Below, in pieces: positions 23,895 through 32,621 of a stretch of DNA of 64,000 nucleotides (within the stretch, counting starts at the first letter, position 1; each line of letters opens with the position of its first letter). The notes beneath the pieces are model-generated. The model was not told the origin of the DNA. It searched no databases and was given only the letters and a program-made list of their open reading frames with translations. This DNA is from Ruminococcus sp. (GTDB lineage: Bacteria > Bacillota > Clostridia > Oscillospirales > Ruminococcaceae): positions 62,001-126,000 of the forward strand of contig JAFQHO010000029.1 in NCBI GenBank assembly GCA_017397925.1. Reading direction: 5' to 3'. The position numbers were made by a program, and so were the translations under genes.

Positions 23895-25820
23895 TTATAT
23901 ATCGAGGTTCTGTACGAATTTCGCGTTTTTCTCGATGAATTTTCTTCTTGGCTCAACATTGTCACCCATAAGGATTGAGAATGTTTCGTCAGCCTTTAAA
24001 GCGTCCTCCATACCGATTTTCACGATAGTACGGCGCTCGGGGTCCATAGTAGTTTCCCAGAGCTGTTCGGGGTCCATTTCACCAAGACCTTTATAACGCT
24101 GAACTTCAACCTTGTATTTTCCTTCCTCGGAAAGCTCGGCTATGAAAGCATCACGCTCCTCGTCGGAGAATGCGTATCTCTCCTTTTTGCCGCGCCACAC
24201 CTTGAAAAGCGGCGGCTGTGCGATATAAACGTTGCCGTTAGTGATAAGGGGGCGCATATAGCGGAAGAAGAAGGTAAGAAGCAGAGTTCTGATGTGCATA
24301 CCGTCAACGTCGGCATCGGCCATAATAATAACTTTGCCGTAGCGAAGCTTTTCAATATCGAAATCTTCACCGATACCTGTACCAAGAGCTGTTACAACAG
24401 GAACAAGCTTTTCGTTACTGTAAATCTTGTCGATACGCGCCTTTTCAACGTTGAGCATCTTTCCCCAGAGAGAAAGAATAGCCTGATATTTTCTGTCACG
24501 TCCCTGCTTTGCAGAACCGCCCGCAGAGTCTCCCTCTACGATGTAAATTTCAGTATATCTTGCATCTCTCTCGGAGCAATCTGCCAGTTTTTCGGGCATT
24601 GAAGCATTTCCGAATGCATTCTTTTTACGCTCAGCATCTCTTGCACGTTTAGCAGCCTCACGGGCTTTAAGGGCTGAAATTGCCTTTTCAAAAATAGCCT
24701 TTGCTACATCGGGATTTTCTTCAAGGAAATTCATCAGCTTTTCCTGTACAAGCTTTTCAATAAATGGCTTTACTTCGGGATTTCCAAGACGTCCCTTTGT
24801 CTGACCCTCAAATTCACACTCTGTAAGCTTTACAGAAATAATAGCTGTAAGTCCCTCGCGGACGTCATCGCCGCTGAGCTTCTCTTTATCCTTGAGAAGT
24901 CCCATTTTCTTACCGTATTCATTAATAACCTTGGTAAGGGCGTTTTTGAAGCCTACTTCGTGATATCCACCGTCTTTAGTGTGGATATTATTTGCAAATG
25001 AGAGAATAATCTCATTATAACTGTCATTGTACTGGAGAGCAATTTCTGCAAAGGAATCCCCTTGCATACCGGAAACATATATAACCTCTTTGCTGAGTGG
25101 AGTATATTCTCTTGTTTCGTGGATATGCTCTACAAACTGGCGTATACCGCCCTCATAGTGAAGGGTTTCGGATTTTATTTCATTCTCGTCACGTAAATCG
25201 GAGAAAGTGATTTTTATACCTGCATTGAGAAATGCCTGTTCACGAAGTCTTTTCAGCAGTATTTCATAATCATATACAGTCTGCTCGAAAATTGTACCAT
25301 CAGCCTTGAATGTAACGCTTGTACCTGTTTCGGAGGTCTTGTCGATAGCTTTGAGCTGTTCATCATAATGACCGCGCTCAAAACGCTGGAACCATACATT
25401 TTCGCCGTCCTTGACGGTAAGCTCCAGCCATTCAGAAAGGGCGTTAACAACAGACGCACCAACGCCGTGAAGTCCTCCTGATACCTTATATCCGCCGCCG
25501 CCGAATTTACCGCCTGCGTGAAGGATCGTATATACAACGGTAGCCGCAGAAATACCCTCCTTCGGGTGGATACCTACGGGGATACCACGACCGTTATCAG
25601 ATACTCTGATAATATCATCAGGCAGTATATCAACCTTTATTTCGGTGCAGAAGCCTGCCAGCGCCTCGTCAATAGAGTTATCGACGATTTCATATACAAG
25701 GTGGTGCAGACCGCTGGGACCTGTTGAACCGATGTACATACCTGGTCTTTTTCTTACAGCTTCAAGTCCTTCCAGAATTTGTATGTCATTTTCGTCGTAA
25801 TTATTATTCTGCTGACTCAT
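23895..25820 (-). CDS. gyrB: DNA gyrase subunit B
   Basis: 641 residues. ATPase subunit: GHKL ATP site ([46 protein letters not shown]), transducer domain, then TOPRIM ([34 protein letters not shown]) and the C-terminal GyrB motif ([21 protein letters not shown]). ATG 25820 has GGAGGT upstream. An ORF extension 31 codons longer lacks an RBS and is rejected. A 197-base gap with dispersed repeats separates it from remB. Confidence 0.97.
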   Translation of the reverse strand: MSQQNNNYDENDIQILEGLEAVRKRPGMYIGSTGPSGLHHLVYEIVDNSIDEALAGFCTEIKVDILPDDIIRVSDNGRGIPVGIHPKEGISAATVVYTILHAGGKFGGGGYKVSGGLHGVGASVVNALSEWLELTVKDGENVWFQRFERGHYDEQLKAIDKTSETGTSVTFKADGTIFEQTVYDYEILLKRLREQAFLNAGIKITFSDLRDENEIKSETLHYEGGIRQFVEHIHETREYTPLSKEVIYVSGMQGDSFAEIALQYNDSYNEIILSFANNIHTKDGGYHEVGFKNALTKVINEYGKKMGLLKDKEKLSGDDVREGLTAIISVKLTECEFEGQTKGRLGNPEVKPFIEKLVQEKLMNFLEENPDVAKAIFEKAISALKAREAAKRARDAERKKNAFGNASMPEKLADCSERDARYTEIYIVEGDSAGGSAKQGRDRKYQAILSLWGKMLNVEKARIDKIYSNEKLVPVVTALGTGIGEDFDIEKLRYGKVIIMADADVDGMHIRTLLLTFFFRYMRPLITNGNVYIAQPPLFKVWRGKKERYAFSDEERDAFIAELSEEGKYKVEVQRYKGLGEMDPEQLWETTMDPERRTIVKIGMEDALKADETFSILMGDNVEPRRKFIEKNAKFVQNLDI

Positions 25821-25939
25821 GAATTTACCTCCATTTATTGAGTACCTGCAAAAACCGTATAAAATGCAATTCTTACAGAAATATTTTGCCGTCCAAATAT
25901 ATGACGACCGCAACCATAATTACGCATTAATTCTAAATC

Positions 25940-26017
25940 CACCGCCTCTATCGCTAAAGGCTAACGGCTAACAGCTAAAGGCTTTATAATTACGAATTAC
26001 GCATTACGAATTACTAA
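25940..26017. repeat. Dispersed short repeats between gyrB and remB
   Basis: GCTAAAGGCTAACGGCTAAC-type words (25951-25984) followed by AATTACGAATTACGCATTACG-type words (25986-26026, shortened here). Same families as near 6.2, 27.7 and 51.1 kb. No promoter of good quality is visible in the 25821-26017 gap. Confidence 0.65.
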
Positions 26018-26281
26018 TTAATTATACCCTCCGCCGCTTTCAAGACGCTTTTTCAGCGTGCTTGCTGCAAGCTGTGAAAGATATATCCGTTTTTTTGTGA
26101 TAATATATGTTTTTGGCAGCTCGTATGTGGCTAAAAACAGCCTTTTCTCCTTTTCTGCCTTATCAAGCAGCTTTTTCGTGCAGCTTGTGACAGTTGTGTT
26201 GTCCATATCGAAAATACCGATAATTTCACGGACATCAACGGAGTAATTATTGCCGATATGAAGATATATTGCTTTTTTCAT
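26018..26281 (-). CDS. remB: RemB/DUF370-like regulatory protein
   Basis: 87 residues with the DUF370 start MKKAIYLHIGNNYSVDVREIIGIFDMDNTTV, matching the RemB (YaaB) protein found next to recF and gyrB in Firmicutes. RemA and RemB regulate matrix genes in Bacillus, RemA as a DNA-binding ring; the job here is unknown. The C-terminus after residue 60 (KKRIYLSQLAASTLKKRLES) is typical. The ATG follows the recF stop codon directly (TAG ATG) with GGAGG inside the end of recF, indicating translational coupling. Confidence 0.85.
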   Translation of the reverse strand: MKKAIYLHIGNNYSVDVREIIGIFDMDNTTVTSCTKKLLDKAEKEKRLFLATYELPKTYIITKKRIYLSQLAASTLKKRLESGGGYN

Positions 26282-27406
26282 CTATACCTCCTCAGCAATT
26301 CTGCCGCCGCTTATACGCAGGATTTTTCCCTTAATATCTGGTAAAAGCGCACTTTCATTTGGTGTTGTGATAAATACCTGCATATTTTTTATTATATCAA
26401 AAACAAATCTCTGACGATTTTCGTCAAGCTCCCCCATAACGTCGTCTAAAAATACCACGGGAGCTTCCTTACTCCTCTTGGTGAATATCTCCGCCTGGGC
26501 AAGCTTTATTACAAGCGCCGCCGATTTTATCTGCCCCTGTGAGCCGTATTCCTTGGCGCTTATGCCGTTTATTTTTATGTTTATCTCGTCACGGTTAACT
26601 CCCGAATGAGTTATACCTGTGCGGATATCGTACTCCGCCGATTCACGGAGTTTATTGTAGTATTTTTCAAATGCAGCCTCGCCGCAGGGTTCTTCAAAAT
26701 CCTCTGCTCTGAATACATTTGACTTGTATTCAAGCTCCAGAACTTCTTTTCCGCCTGAAATAGAGGAATAAAGTCCGCTGCATACTTCGTTGAGCTTTTT
26801 TATATAGCCGTCACGCATATAGGAGATAAGCGCTCCCTCGTGAGCCGCCTGTTTATCCCATATTTCCAGAATTGAAGCATCACATCCGCCCTGCATAATT
26901 GATTTCAGCAGAGCATTTCGCTGATTCATTACAGCCTGATTCTTCGTTATATGGGCAACAAAAACAGGATTGAGCTGTGAAGCTGCCATATCAATGAAAT
27001 TCCGTCGTTTTTCGGGGGCGCCTTTTATAATATCCACATCATCGGGGATAAATGCTATGCATTTGAAAACATCGAAAAGATTTCTTGTACCTTTTTGCTT
27101 TACCCCGTTTATGGTGATATTTTTCGTGATATTGCCGCCTTTTATCATCTCATAGGTGATTTTCTGCTCACGTACAACATCTCTTATGCCAACCTCAGAG
27201 GTGAAACGATTTTTGTCAAGAGCTATATAATCCCTTTCCTTGGAGCCGCGGAAGCTTTTACAGCCTGACATAATCCACAGTGCTTCAAGAAGATTTGTTT
27301 TTCCCTGAGCATTTGCGCCCACTATGATATTATAATAATTATCAGGAATGAATGAGATATCAGACAGATTCTTAAATCCGTCTATCTCAACGTGAGTTAT
27401 CAGCAC
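26282..27406 (-). CDS. recF: DNA replication and repair protein RecF
   Basis: 374 residues. SMC-like ATPase that helps load RecA at gaps. N-terminal [21 protein letters not shown] leads into Walker [10 protein letters not shown] (about 29-37). The signature STGPHRDDI-like region appears as [16 protein letters not shown], and LGSQGQ is represented by [17 protein letters not shown]. Walker B is [18 protein letters not shown] 27406 is used as start and overlaps the yaaA stop by 7 bases. Confidence 0.95.
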   Translation of the reverse strand: MLITHVEIDGFKNLSDISFIPDNYYNIIVGANAQGKTNLLEALWIMSGCKSFRGSKERDYIALDKNRFTSEVGIRDVVREQKITYEMIKGGNITKNITINGVKQKGTRNLFDVFKCIAFIPDDVDIIKGAPEKRRNFIDMAASQLNPVFVAHITKNQAVMNQRNALLKSIMQGGCDASILEIWDKQAAHEGALISYMRDGYIKKLNEVCSGLYSSISGGKEVLELEYKSNVFRAEDFEEPCGEAAFEKYYNKLRESAEYDIRTGITHSGVNRDEINIKINGISAKEYGSQGQIKSAALVIKLAQAEIFTKRSKEAPVVFLDDVMGELDENRQRFVFDIIKNMQVFITTPNESALLPDIKGKILRISGGRIAEEV

Positions 27407-27609
27407 ACAGTTACCTCATCGCCGCCAATTATTTTCACAGTATCACCAGGACGGATTTTCTTTCCGCGCATAGTGCATACCTCGCCGTTTACAAGAACCT
27501 GCTCGTCCTGTATAAGCATTTTAGCCTCTCCTCCTGAGCCTACCATTGAAGCAAATTTAAGGAGAGCGTCAAGCTTTATAAATTCTGTTGTGATTTTAAT
27601 TTCAGGCAT
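27400..27609 (-). CDS. yaaA: S4-domain RNA-binding protein YaaA
   Basis: 69 residues, one S4 domain: [20 protein letters not shown] then [20 protein letters not shown]. The standard small protein between dnaN and recF in Firmicutes, thought to bind RNA or ribosomes. ATG 27609 is preferred to the upstream in-frame start, since GGGG/GGGGTA lies 6-10 bases before it. The stop overlaps the recF start. Confidence 0.9.
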   Translation of the reverse strand: MPEIKITTEFIKLDALLKFASMVGSGGEAKMLIQDEQVLVNGEVCTMRGKKIRPGDTVKIIGGDEVTVC

Positions 27610-27613
27610 ATTT

Positions 27614-27728
27614 ATACCCCTCAATAATTAATAATTATGAATTTAAGCCGTTAGCTTTGAGCCATTAGCTTTAAAAGATAACAGAAAAATTACGGTTTAT
27701 TTCAGCTAAAGGCTAAAAGCTATAGGCT
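27614..27728. repeat. Dispersed short repeats between yaaA and dnaN
   Basis: AATTAATAATTATGAATT-type words and several GCTAAAGGCTAAAAGCTATA-type words on both strands. No ORF or promoter seen. Confidence 0.6.
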
Positions 27729-27729
27729 C

Positions 27730-28833
27730 TTAGTTTTTCAACTGAATAGGCATAACAAGGAAAATATAGCTTTCACCCATAGGCGGAAGAAGCTCTATAA
27801 CCTTCATTGCGCCATTAAGACGGATGCGGACTTTATCGCCTTCGGCAGCCTTTAATGCTTCAAGCATAAGTCTGTTATTGAAGCCGATAGTCACGGTTTC
27901 TCCCGAAATATCAGCAGAAATGGCGTCGTTTACCTTGCCTATGGTTGTCTTGCAGTTGATTTTCATAACTCCTCCGCCTATTTCGCAGCGGATAGGACAC
28001 TTATTTTTTTCATCAATAATAAGGGAGCATCTTTCAAGACAAGCAGCAAAATCCTTTTTATTTACAAATACTTCTGTCTTATGGCTGGTGGGAATGCTCA
28101 TTTTGTAATTGTGGAAAGCTCCCTCTAAAAGACGGGATATGATAAAGAAATTGTTTATCTCAAAGATAATATGTCTGTCGTTCACACTGATAAGGCAATT
28201 TTCTGTGCTATCATCGCGGATAAGTGTTGAAACTTCCTGCAATGCCTTTTTAGGTACGACAAAATTGAATTTTTCACTGTTATTGATTGATTCGTTTCTG
28301 ATAGCAAGACGGAAACCGTCAATAGCTACCATTGTAAAGCTTTCACCTTCAATATCAAAAAGTTCGCCTGTGAAAATCGGTTTATTTTCGTTCTGTGCTA
28401 CAGCATATCCTGTCATATTAATCATAGAACGGAGTACGTTCTGAGGAACTGAAAAGCTTCTTTTTGAATCAAGAACGGGAAGATCCGGATACTCATCGGC
28501 TGACATAGCGGAAAAATCACATTCTGTAGCCTCTGATGAAAGATGTATTACATTTGTTTCATCAACAGTAAATGTTATTTCATCGCCTGTCATTTTCTTT
28601 GTAAATTCACTGAAAAGGCGGGTATTTACTACAAATTCACCGCTTTCAGAAGTATCGGCATTTATTGTGGTTCTTATACCCATTTCAAGGTTATATGCGG
28701 TAAGCTCTAAGTTTCCCGGTGTTACTTTTACTTTTATACCCTCAAGAGCGGGAATTGTTGACTTCTGGGGTACTGCTCTTGAAACGTTGGTAATAGCTTC
28801 GCTAAGCTCTGTTTTTTTGCAGATAAATTTCAT
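27730..28833 (-). CDS. dnaN: DNA polymerase III sliding clamp (beta subunit)
   Basis: 367 residues. Begins MKFICKKTELSEAITNVSRAV and ends in the conserved P/M-R/L peptide region VMPIQLKN. Three clamp-fold domains are recognisable, for example NLELTAYNLEMGIRT in the first and RSMINMTGYAVAQNE leading into the second. ATG 28833 has GGAGG (28844-28848); a longer ORF reaching 29094 runs into the origin and has no RBS. It is separated from dnaA by 765 bases of origin DNA, so it may have its own promoter, though none is obvious. Confidence 0.96.
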   Translation of the reverse strand: MKFICKKTELSEAITNVSRAVPQKSTIPALEGIKVKVTPGNLELTAYNLEMGIRTTINADTSESGEFVVNTRLFSEFTKKMTGDEITFTVDETNVIHLSSEATECDFSAMSADEYPDLPVLDSKRSFSVPQNVLRSMINMTGYAVAQNENKPIFTGELFDIEGESFTMVAIDGFRLAIRNESINNSEKFNFVVPKKALQEVSTLIRDDSTENCLISVNDRHIIFEINNFFIISRLLEGAFHNYKMSIPTSHKTEVFVNKKDFAACLERCSLIIDEKNKCPIRCEIGGGVMKINCKTTIGKVNDAISADISGETVTIGFNNRLMLEALKAAEGDKVRIRLNGAMKVIELLPPMGESYIFLVMPIQLKN

Positions 28834-28881
28834 ATATATAAAACCTCCTGTAAAGAGAAAGTAAATTGTATTATTTGGTGG

Positions 28882-29047
28882 AGCTTTGCTCCGTTTTGAG
28901 TTGTGATATGCTAAGTTAAGATAAGATAAGAAAAATGATAAGATGTTAAAAGTTAACGTGTGAAGTAAGATAAGGATAAAGTATAAGTTGAGTTCAGATA
29001 AAATAAGAATAATAAAATATAGTAGTAGTAGTAGAGGGTGTTGAAAT
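28882..29047. other. oriC: oriC unwinding region: AT-rich DUE, DnaA-trio run and DnaA box
   Basis: A strand-biased AT-rich stretch (28900-29019) with repeated GATAAG words is followed by five TAG trinucleotides (29020-29034), a short G cluster (AGGG 29035-29038) and the box TGTTGAAAT (29039-29047). That is the order of the Bacillus basal unwinding system: duplex unwinding element, DnaA-trios, GC cluster, DnaA box. A small GGAGC-TTT-GCTCC hairpin is at 28882-28894. Confidence 0.8.
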
Positions 29048-29598
29048 GTCAGGATGTGGCTGAAGTGACGTAAAACAGCCGAAAGCTCGTCCACATCAGG
29101 GTGTTGTAAAAATGTGGGATGTGTTTAGAAGTCTTTTAGATGGTTGGGGGAGTGTGAAATTAGTTGAGTATTGTGGAGTTGAAGTTTATAAAAAGTGGAA
29201 AAATTTGTGGAATTTGGGTTTTTTGTTATTTTTTTTGTGACTTTAACTGACAGTCTGTGAAATGTTGAAAAGTTCAACAGGTTGAAAAGTGGGAAATCAG
29301 TTTTTTTTTATTTCCAAATCTTTTCCGATATAGTGCGGATTAATTTCTCGAAATGTTTTCAACTGAGTTTTAAACAATGTGTTGAAAACTCAGTTGAAAG
29401 TCTGATTTTCAACTTTTTCAACATTGAATTCAGGTGGGAAATTTGTTTATTTCCGCAGATGATTTATCAGCCTTTTCAACAGTTATTTTTTCCCTCTATA
29501 TATACATTCAAATGAGAAGGAAAAAACGGACACCAAAATATAATATTTTTTTTTAACATTATATGACTTTTATTGTGTTAAAATGGATTTATTTTTTA
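29048..29598. other. oriC: oriC part between dnaA and dnaN: DnaA-box cluster
   Basis: Exact TGTTGAAAA or TTTTCAACA at 29263, 29380, 29415 and 29473, with one- or two-base variants at 29271, 29280, 29356 and 29406. A very AT-rich tract (29536-29598) adjoins the dnaA stop codon. No ORF. This corresponds to the incC half of a bipartite Firmicute origin. Confidence 0.82.
29493..29534 (-). repeat. 42-bp dispersed repeat, copy 1 (oriC side)
   Basis: Reads on the minus strand as GTGTCCGTTTTTT, then CTTCTC, then TTTGAATGTATATATAGA. It matches 58984-59025 on the plus strand with only about three or four differences over 42 bases. Confidence 0.75.
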
Positions 29599-30972
29599 TT
29601 AACCCTTGCTCTTGTCACGAATATTTTTGATAATATCGTTTACAAGGTTGCTAAGATTGGAATCCTTTTCAATTGATGCTACAATGCTGTTTACAGAGTA
29701 AACAATTGTGGAGTGGTCGCGGCCGCCGAATTCTGTACCGATTGAAGCAAGCGGCATATCGGTAATTTCGCGGACAATATATATAGCTACCTTACGAGCA
29801 ATTGAAATCTGCTGTGAACGCTTATTTGAACGGAGGTCATCGGGAGTAACGCCGTAAACGGTGGAAACTTCGCTGATGATTTTTTCAACAGTAATCGGAA
29901 TAGGCTGTTCATCTGTAAGTACATCGCGGATAACGCTCTGTGCCATTGATATTGTAATGGGGCTTCCTGCAAAGTGGTTCAGTGCTTTAAGGCGGAGAAC
30001 TGCTCCCTCTAACTGACGGATATTGGATTTCAGGCGGTTTGCCATAAATTCAGATACCTCAGCAGGCATTTTAAGGTTGAGAAGCTCGCTTTTTCTTGTA
30101 ATAATTGCAAGTCTTGTTTCAAAGTCAGGTGCGGAAATATCTGCGATAAGTCCTCCTTCAAAACGTGTGCGAAGTCTTGCTTCAAGTGTAATAAGCTCCT
30201 TTGGAGGCTTATCGGAGGTGATTACAATCTGCTTACCCTCCTGGTGAAGCTTATAGAATGTGTGGAAGAATTCTTCCTGCATACGCTCTTTTCCTGCAAA
30301 GAACTGAATATCGTCAATGAGAAGAACGTCTGCATTTCTGTATTTCTCGTGGAAATCAGAAATCTGATTTTTCTGAATAGCAGCGATAAGGTCGTTTCCG
30401 AAGGTTTCGCTGGTGATATAAACTATGTTGTATTCGGGACGGGTAATTCTTACTTCATTTGCAATAGCTGTGATAAGGTGAGTTTTACCCATTCCTGAGG
30501 GACCATAGATAAACAGCGGATTATAGCCTGAAACGTCGCTTTCACCACAGTTTTTTGCTACAGACTTACTGCAGGCAAGGGCAAAGCTGTTTGATGGGCC
30601 TTCGATAAAGGTATCGAAAGTGTAGTCATAATTTGCGAATTTGTAGGACTGTTCAAGCTCTGCATTCTTCTTTTCAAGCTCGTCCTCTGTGGGAATTGGT
30701 GCATTTGTGGATATATCGTTGGATTCCACATTGATTATGATTTCGATATTAAGACCAAGAAGTGTGAAAAATGCTTCTTTGATAATATCGGCATATGTAC
30801 TCATAACAATATTTTTCTGGAACTCCGTAATTACACTGAAAACGGCGGTTGAGCCGTCAAAGCTTACGGGAGTAAGGGGATCTATCCAGGTTTTTATGCC
30901 GATTGCAGGAATTTTGTTATTTTCAAGGCAATAATTCTTGACGCTGTCGAACAATTCTTTAAATGAATTCAT
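29599..30972 (-). CDS. dnaA: Chromosomal replication initiator DnaA
   Basis: 457 residues. Domain I (KELFDSVKNYCLENNKIPAIG) is followed by a short linker, then the AAA+ domain: Walker A GPSGMGKTH, Walker B VLLIDDIQFFAGKER, and the arginine-finger region LEARLRTRFEGGL. The helix-turn-helix DNA-binding domain IV is at the C-terminus with ASIGTEFGGRDHSTIVYS. GGAGGT precedes ATG 30972. Boxes around the gene favour TGTTGAAAA over the classic TGTGGATAA; whether domain IV is adapted to this cannot be told by eye. Confidence 0.97.
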   Translation of the reverse strand: MNSFKELFDSVKNYCLENNKIPAIGIKTWIDPLTPVSFDGSTAVFSVITEFQKNIVMSTYADIIKEAFFTLLGLNIEIIINVESNDISTNAPIPTEDELEKKNAELEQSYKFANYDYTFDTFIEGPSNSFALACSKSVAKNCGESDVSGYNPLFIYGPSGMGKTHLITAIANEVRITRPEYNIVYITSETFGNDLIAAIQKNQISDFHEKYRNADVLLIDDIQFFAGKERMQEEFFHTFYKLHQEGKQIVITSDKPPKELITLEARLRTRFEGGLIADISAPDFETRLAIITRKSELLNLKMPAEVSEFMANRLKSNIRQLEGAVLRLKALNHFAGSPITISMAQSVIRDVLTDEQPIPITVEKIISEVSTVYGVTPDDLRSNKRSQQISIARKVAIYIVREITDMPLASIGTEFGGRDHSTIVYSVNSIVASIEKDSNLSNLVNDIIKNIRDKSKG

Positions 30973-31001
30973 TTTTTACCTCCATATAAGTGAATATTAA
31001 G

Positions 31002-31029
31002 GGCAGCACCGTATTTATAAGGTGATGCC
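31002..31029 (-). other. Hairpin in the dnaA 5' untranslated leader
   Basis: Arms GGCATCACC (31021-31029 read on the minus strand) and GGTGCTGCC (31002-31010) pair with one mismatch, 30 bases before the dnaA ATG. Confidence 0.5.
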
Positions 31030-31100
31030 GACAGAAAAATACCGCAGAATTGGGCGGAAATTTTGCAAATAACGATACTCTCCTATAATAATATACTATT

Positions 31101-31129
31101 ATTATAGCATACTCCTGTTGAAAAAGCAA
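31101..31129 (-). promoter_or_regulatory. dnaA promoter with a DnaA box in its spacer
   Basis: Minus strand TTGCTT (31124-31129), 17-base spacer, perfect TATAAT (31101-31106). The box TGTTGAAAA (31116-31124) fills the -35-proximal part of the spacer, so bound DnaA should block RNA polymerase. Confidence 0.75.
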
Positions 31130-31465
31130 GTGATTAAAAATAAAAAATGTAGAGAAAAAAAGAAGAATTTCCACATCTGATTTGACACATTGTTGAAAAG
31201 AGTGTTGAAATAGTTAGACTGTGTTGAAAAAAGGACTATTTAACCATATAAACAGAAGTATTAAGGTGTTGAAAATGTGAAATACAACATGTTTTCCACA
31301 TTGTTTTTCAACTTTTCAACAGTTGGTGGAGAGAGTTAATGTGGATAAGATGAGTGTTGGTGTAGGTGTTGGGAAATGTTGAAAAATGGAATTAATGAAG
31401 GGACTTTTAAAATTAGAATAAAAAATATGATGATAATATTTTTAAAATATTGAGATTGTTGAAAA
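31116..31465. other. oriC: oriC part upstream of dnaA: DnaA-box cluster
   Basis: Exact TGTTGAAAA/TTTTCAACA at 31116, 31191, 31222, 31267, 31313, 31377 and 31457; TTTTCCACA at 31292; and one perfect classic box TGTGGATAA at 31340-31348. Variants at 31167, 31203 and 31305. The whole 30973-31736 interval is gene-free. It matches the incAB half of a bipartite origin. Confidence 0.88.
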
Positions 31466-31640
31466 AACTGAATTTCATTCTGAAATTGTGGGTGAGCATT
31501 GCTCGCATATTATAAAATATTGTCGTTATTTGGCTTTTCAGAGCAATCTGTAAAAGTTACAAAACATTCCCATATACCTCGGATATAACTGGTAAAAATA
31601 ATCAAAATTCAAAAAAACTGAAAAAAAATTCTAAAATCCC

Positions 31641-31669
31641 TTGACATATCGGCGCTTTTGAAGTATAAT
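31641..31669 (+). promoter_or_regulatory. Promoter of rpmH
   Basis: TTGACA (31641-31646), 17-base spacer, TATAAT (31664-31669). Diverges from dnaA across the box cluster. A GAGGAGG ribosome binding site precedes the ATG at 31737. Confidence 0.9.
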
Positions 31670-31736
31670 TCTAAAGTGTAATATGTAAATAAGGGCGTAA
31701 GGCTCTTTTAGTTAACACTGAGAGGAGGATATCAGA

Positions 31737-31871
31737 ATGAAAAGAACATATCAGCCTAAGAAGCTCCACAGAAAGAAGGAGCACGGCTTCATGAAGAGAA
31801 TGGCTACTAAGAACGGCAGAAAGGTTTTAGCTCGTAGAAGATCTAAGGGCAGAGCAAGATTAACTCACTGA
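31737..31871 (+). CDS. rpmH: Large ribosomal subunit protein bL34
   Basis: 44 residues, [20 protein letters not shown] then [20 protein letters not shown] ending in LTH, a standard L34. Very basic; a component of the 50S subunit. It always lies beside rnpA near bacterial origins, as here. The codons are strongly biased as expected for a highly expressed ribosomal gene. A terminator directly after it would make most transcripts monocistronic. Confidence 0.98.
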   Translation: MKRTYQPKKLHRKKEHGFMKRMATKNGRKVLARRRSKGRARLTH

Positions 31872-31878
31872 CGACGCT

Positions 31879-31910
31879 GACCACAAAAATACGTTTTTGT
31901 GGTCTTTTTT
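31879..31910 (+). terminator. Terminator/attenuator between rpmH and rnpA
   Basis: GACCACAAAAA-TACG-TTTTTGTGGTC followed by TTTTTT. It is probably partial, allowing some read-through into rnpA. Confidence 0.92.
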
Positions 31911-31933
31911 ATTAGGTTATCGGGAGGATTATT

Positions 31934-32287
31934 ATGCTGTATACCGTTGTTATGAAGGAAAATAAGGACTTCCTTTGCCTTTATAAAAAAGGCAGATATA
32001 TCACTTCTAAATATTCCGTTATATACGTAAGGCCAAATAACCGTCCCTATAACCGCTTCGGCATTACTGCCGGAAAGAAAATAGGCAACGCTGTTGCTCG
32101 TAACCGCGCAAAGCGGCTTATACGCCTTGCTTACCGTAATTCGGAGGTTAAACTTCCTGTGGGTATTGATATTGTTATTGTGGCAAGAAGCGGTATTCTT
32201 GGTATTAAATCAGATGAGTACTGCGGATACTTCAATAAGTACGGCGTTCAGGAAATTGAAAAGGCAGTAAAAAAGTTCAGTAAGTAA
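31934..32287 (+). CDS. rnpA: Ribonuclease P protein component
   Basis: 117 residues. Protein cofactor of RNase P, which trims tRNA 5' ends. The conserved RNR motif is AVARNRAKRLIRLAYR, preceded by FGITAGKKIGNAV. The N-terminal KENKDFLCLYKKGRYITS matches the family. GGGAGG lies before ATG 31934. yidD begins 3 bases after its stop, typical of this operon. Confidence 0.95.
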   Translation: MLYTVVMKENKDFLCLYKKGRYITSKYSVIYVRPNNRPYNRFGITAGKKIGNAVARNRAKRLIRLAYRNSEVKLPVGIDIVIVARSGILGIKSDEYCGYFNKYGVQEIEKAVKKFSK

Positions 32288-32289
32288 TT

Positions 32290-32604
32290 ATGAAATTCAT
32301 TGCCATTGCGTTTGTAAAATTTTACAGGAAGTGTATCTCTCCACTTTTTCCGCCTGTGTGCAAGTACTACCCTACTTGCAGCTGCTATGCCTTGAAAGCG
32401 TTGGAAAAATATGGTTTTTTCCGCGGTACGGCTCTTGCAGTGTGGCGTATACTCCGTTGTAATCCTTGGTCTATGGGGGGAATTGATCACGTTCCTGATA
32501 CGTTTACCTTTAAGGTGAAGAAAATCGACTATACTCAGCTTCATCGTGAAGCTTCCATAACAGAAGAAAAGATAGGTACGGAGGAAAATTCCTCTGATTA
32601 CTGA
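32290..32604 (+). CDS. yidD: Membrane protein insertion efficiency factor YidD
   Basis: 104 residues. Amphipathic N-terminus then the family core FYRKCISPLFPPVCKYYPTC and SCYALKALEKYG, with FRGTALAVWRILRCNPW and GGIDHVP. Helps membrane protein insertion alongside YidC, encoded next. The C-terminal 25 residues are a less conserved polar tail. Nearly touching rnpA. Confidence 0.95.
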   Translation: MKFIAIAFVKFYRKCISPLFPPVCKYYPTCSCYALKALEKYGFFRGTALAVWRILRCNPWSMGGIDHVPDTFTFKVKKIDYTQLHREASITEEKIGTEENSSDY

Positions 32605-32621
32605 TATTAGGAGAATTGAAA

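Noticed and set aside
25821-25913. 31-codon N-terminal extension of gyrB
   Set aside because: Not similar to any GyrB and lacks an RBS, whereas ATG 25820 has GGAGGT.
28834-29094. N-terminal extension of dnaN by 87 codons
   Set aside because: The extension is low-complexity Leu/Ile sequence read from the origin; GGAGG precedes the internal ATG at 28833, where the clamp homology starts.
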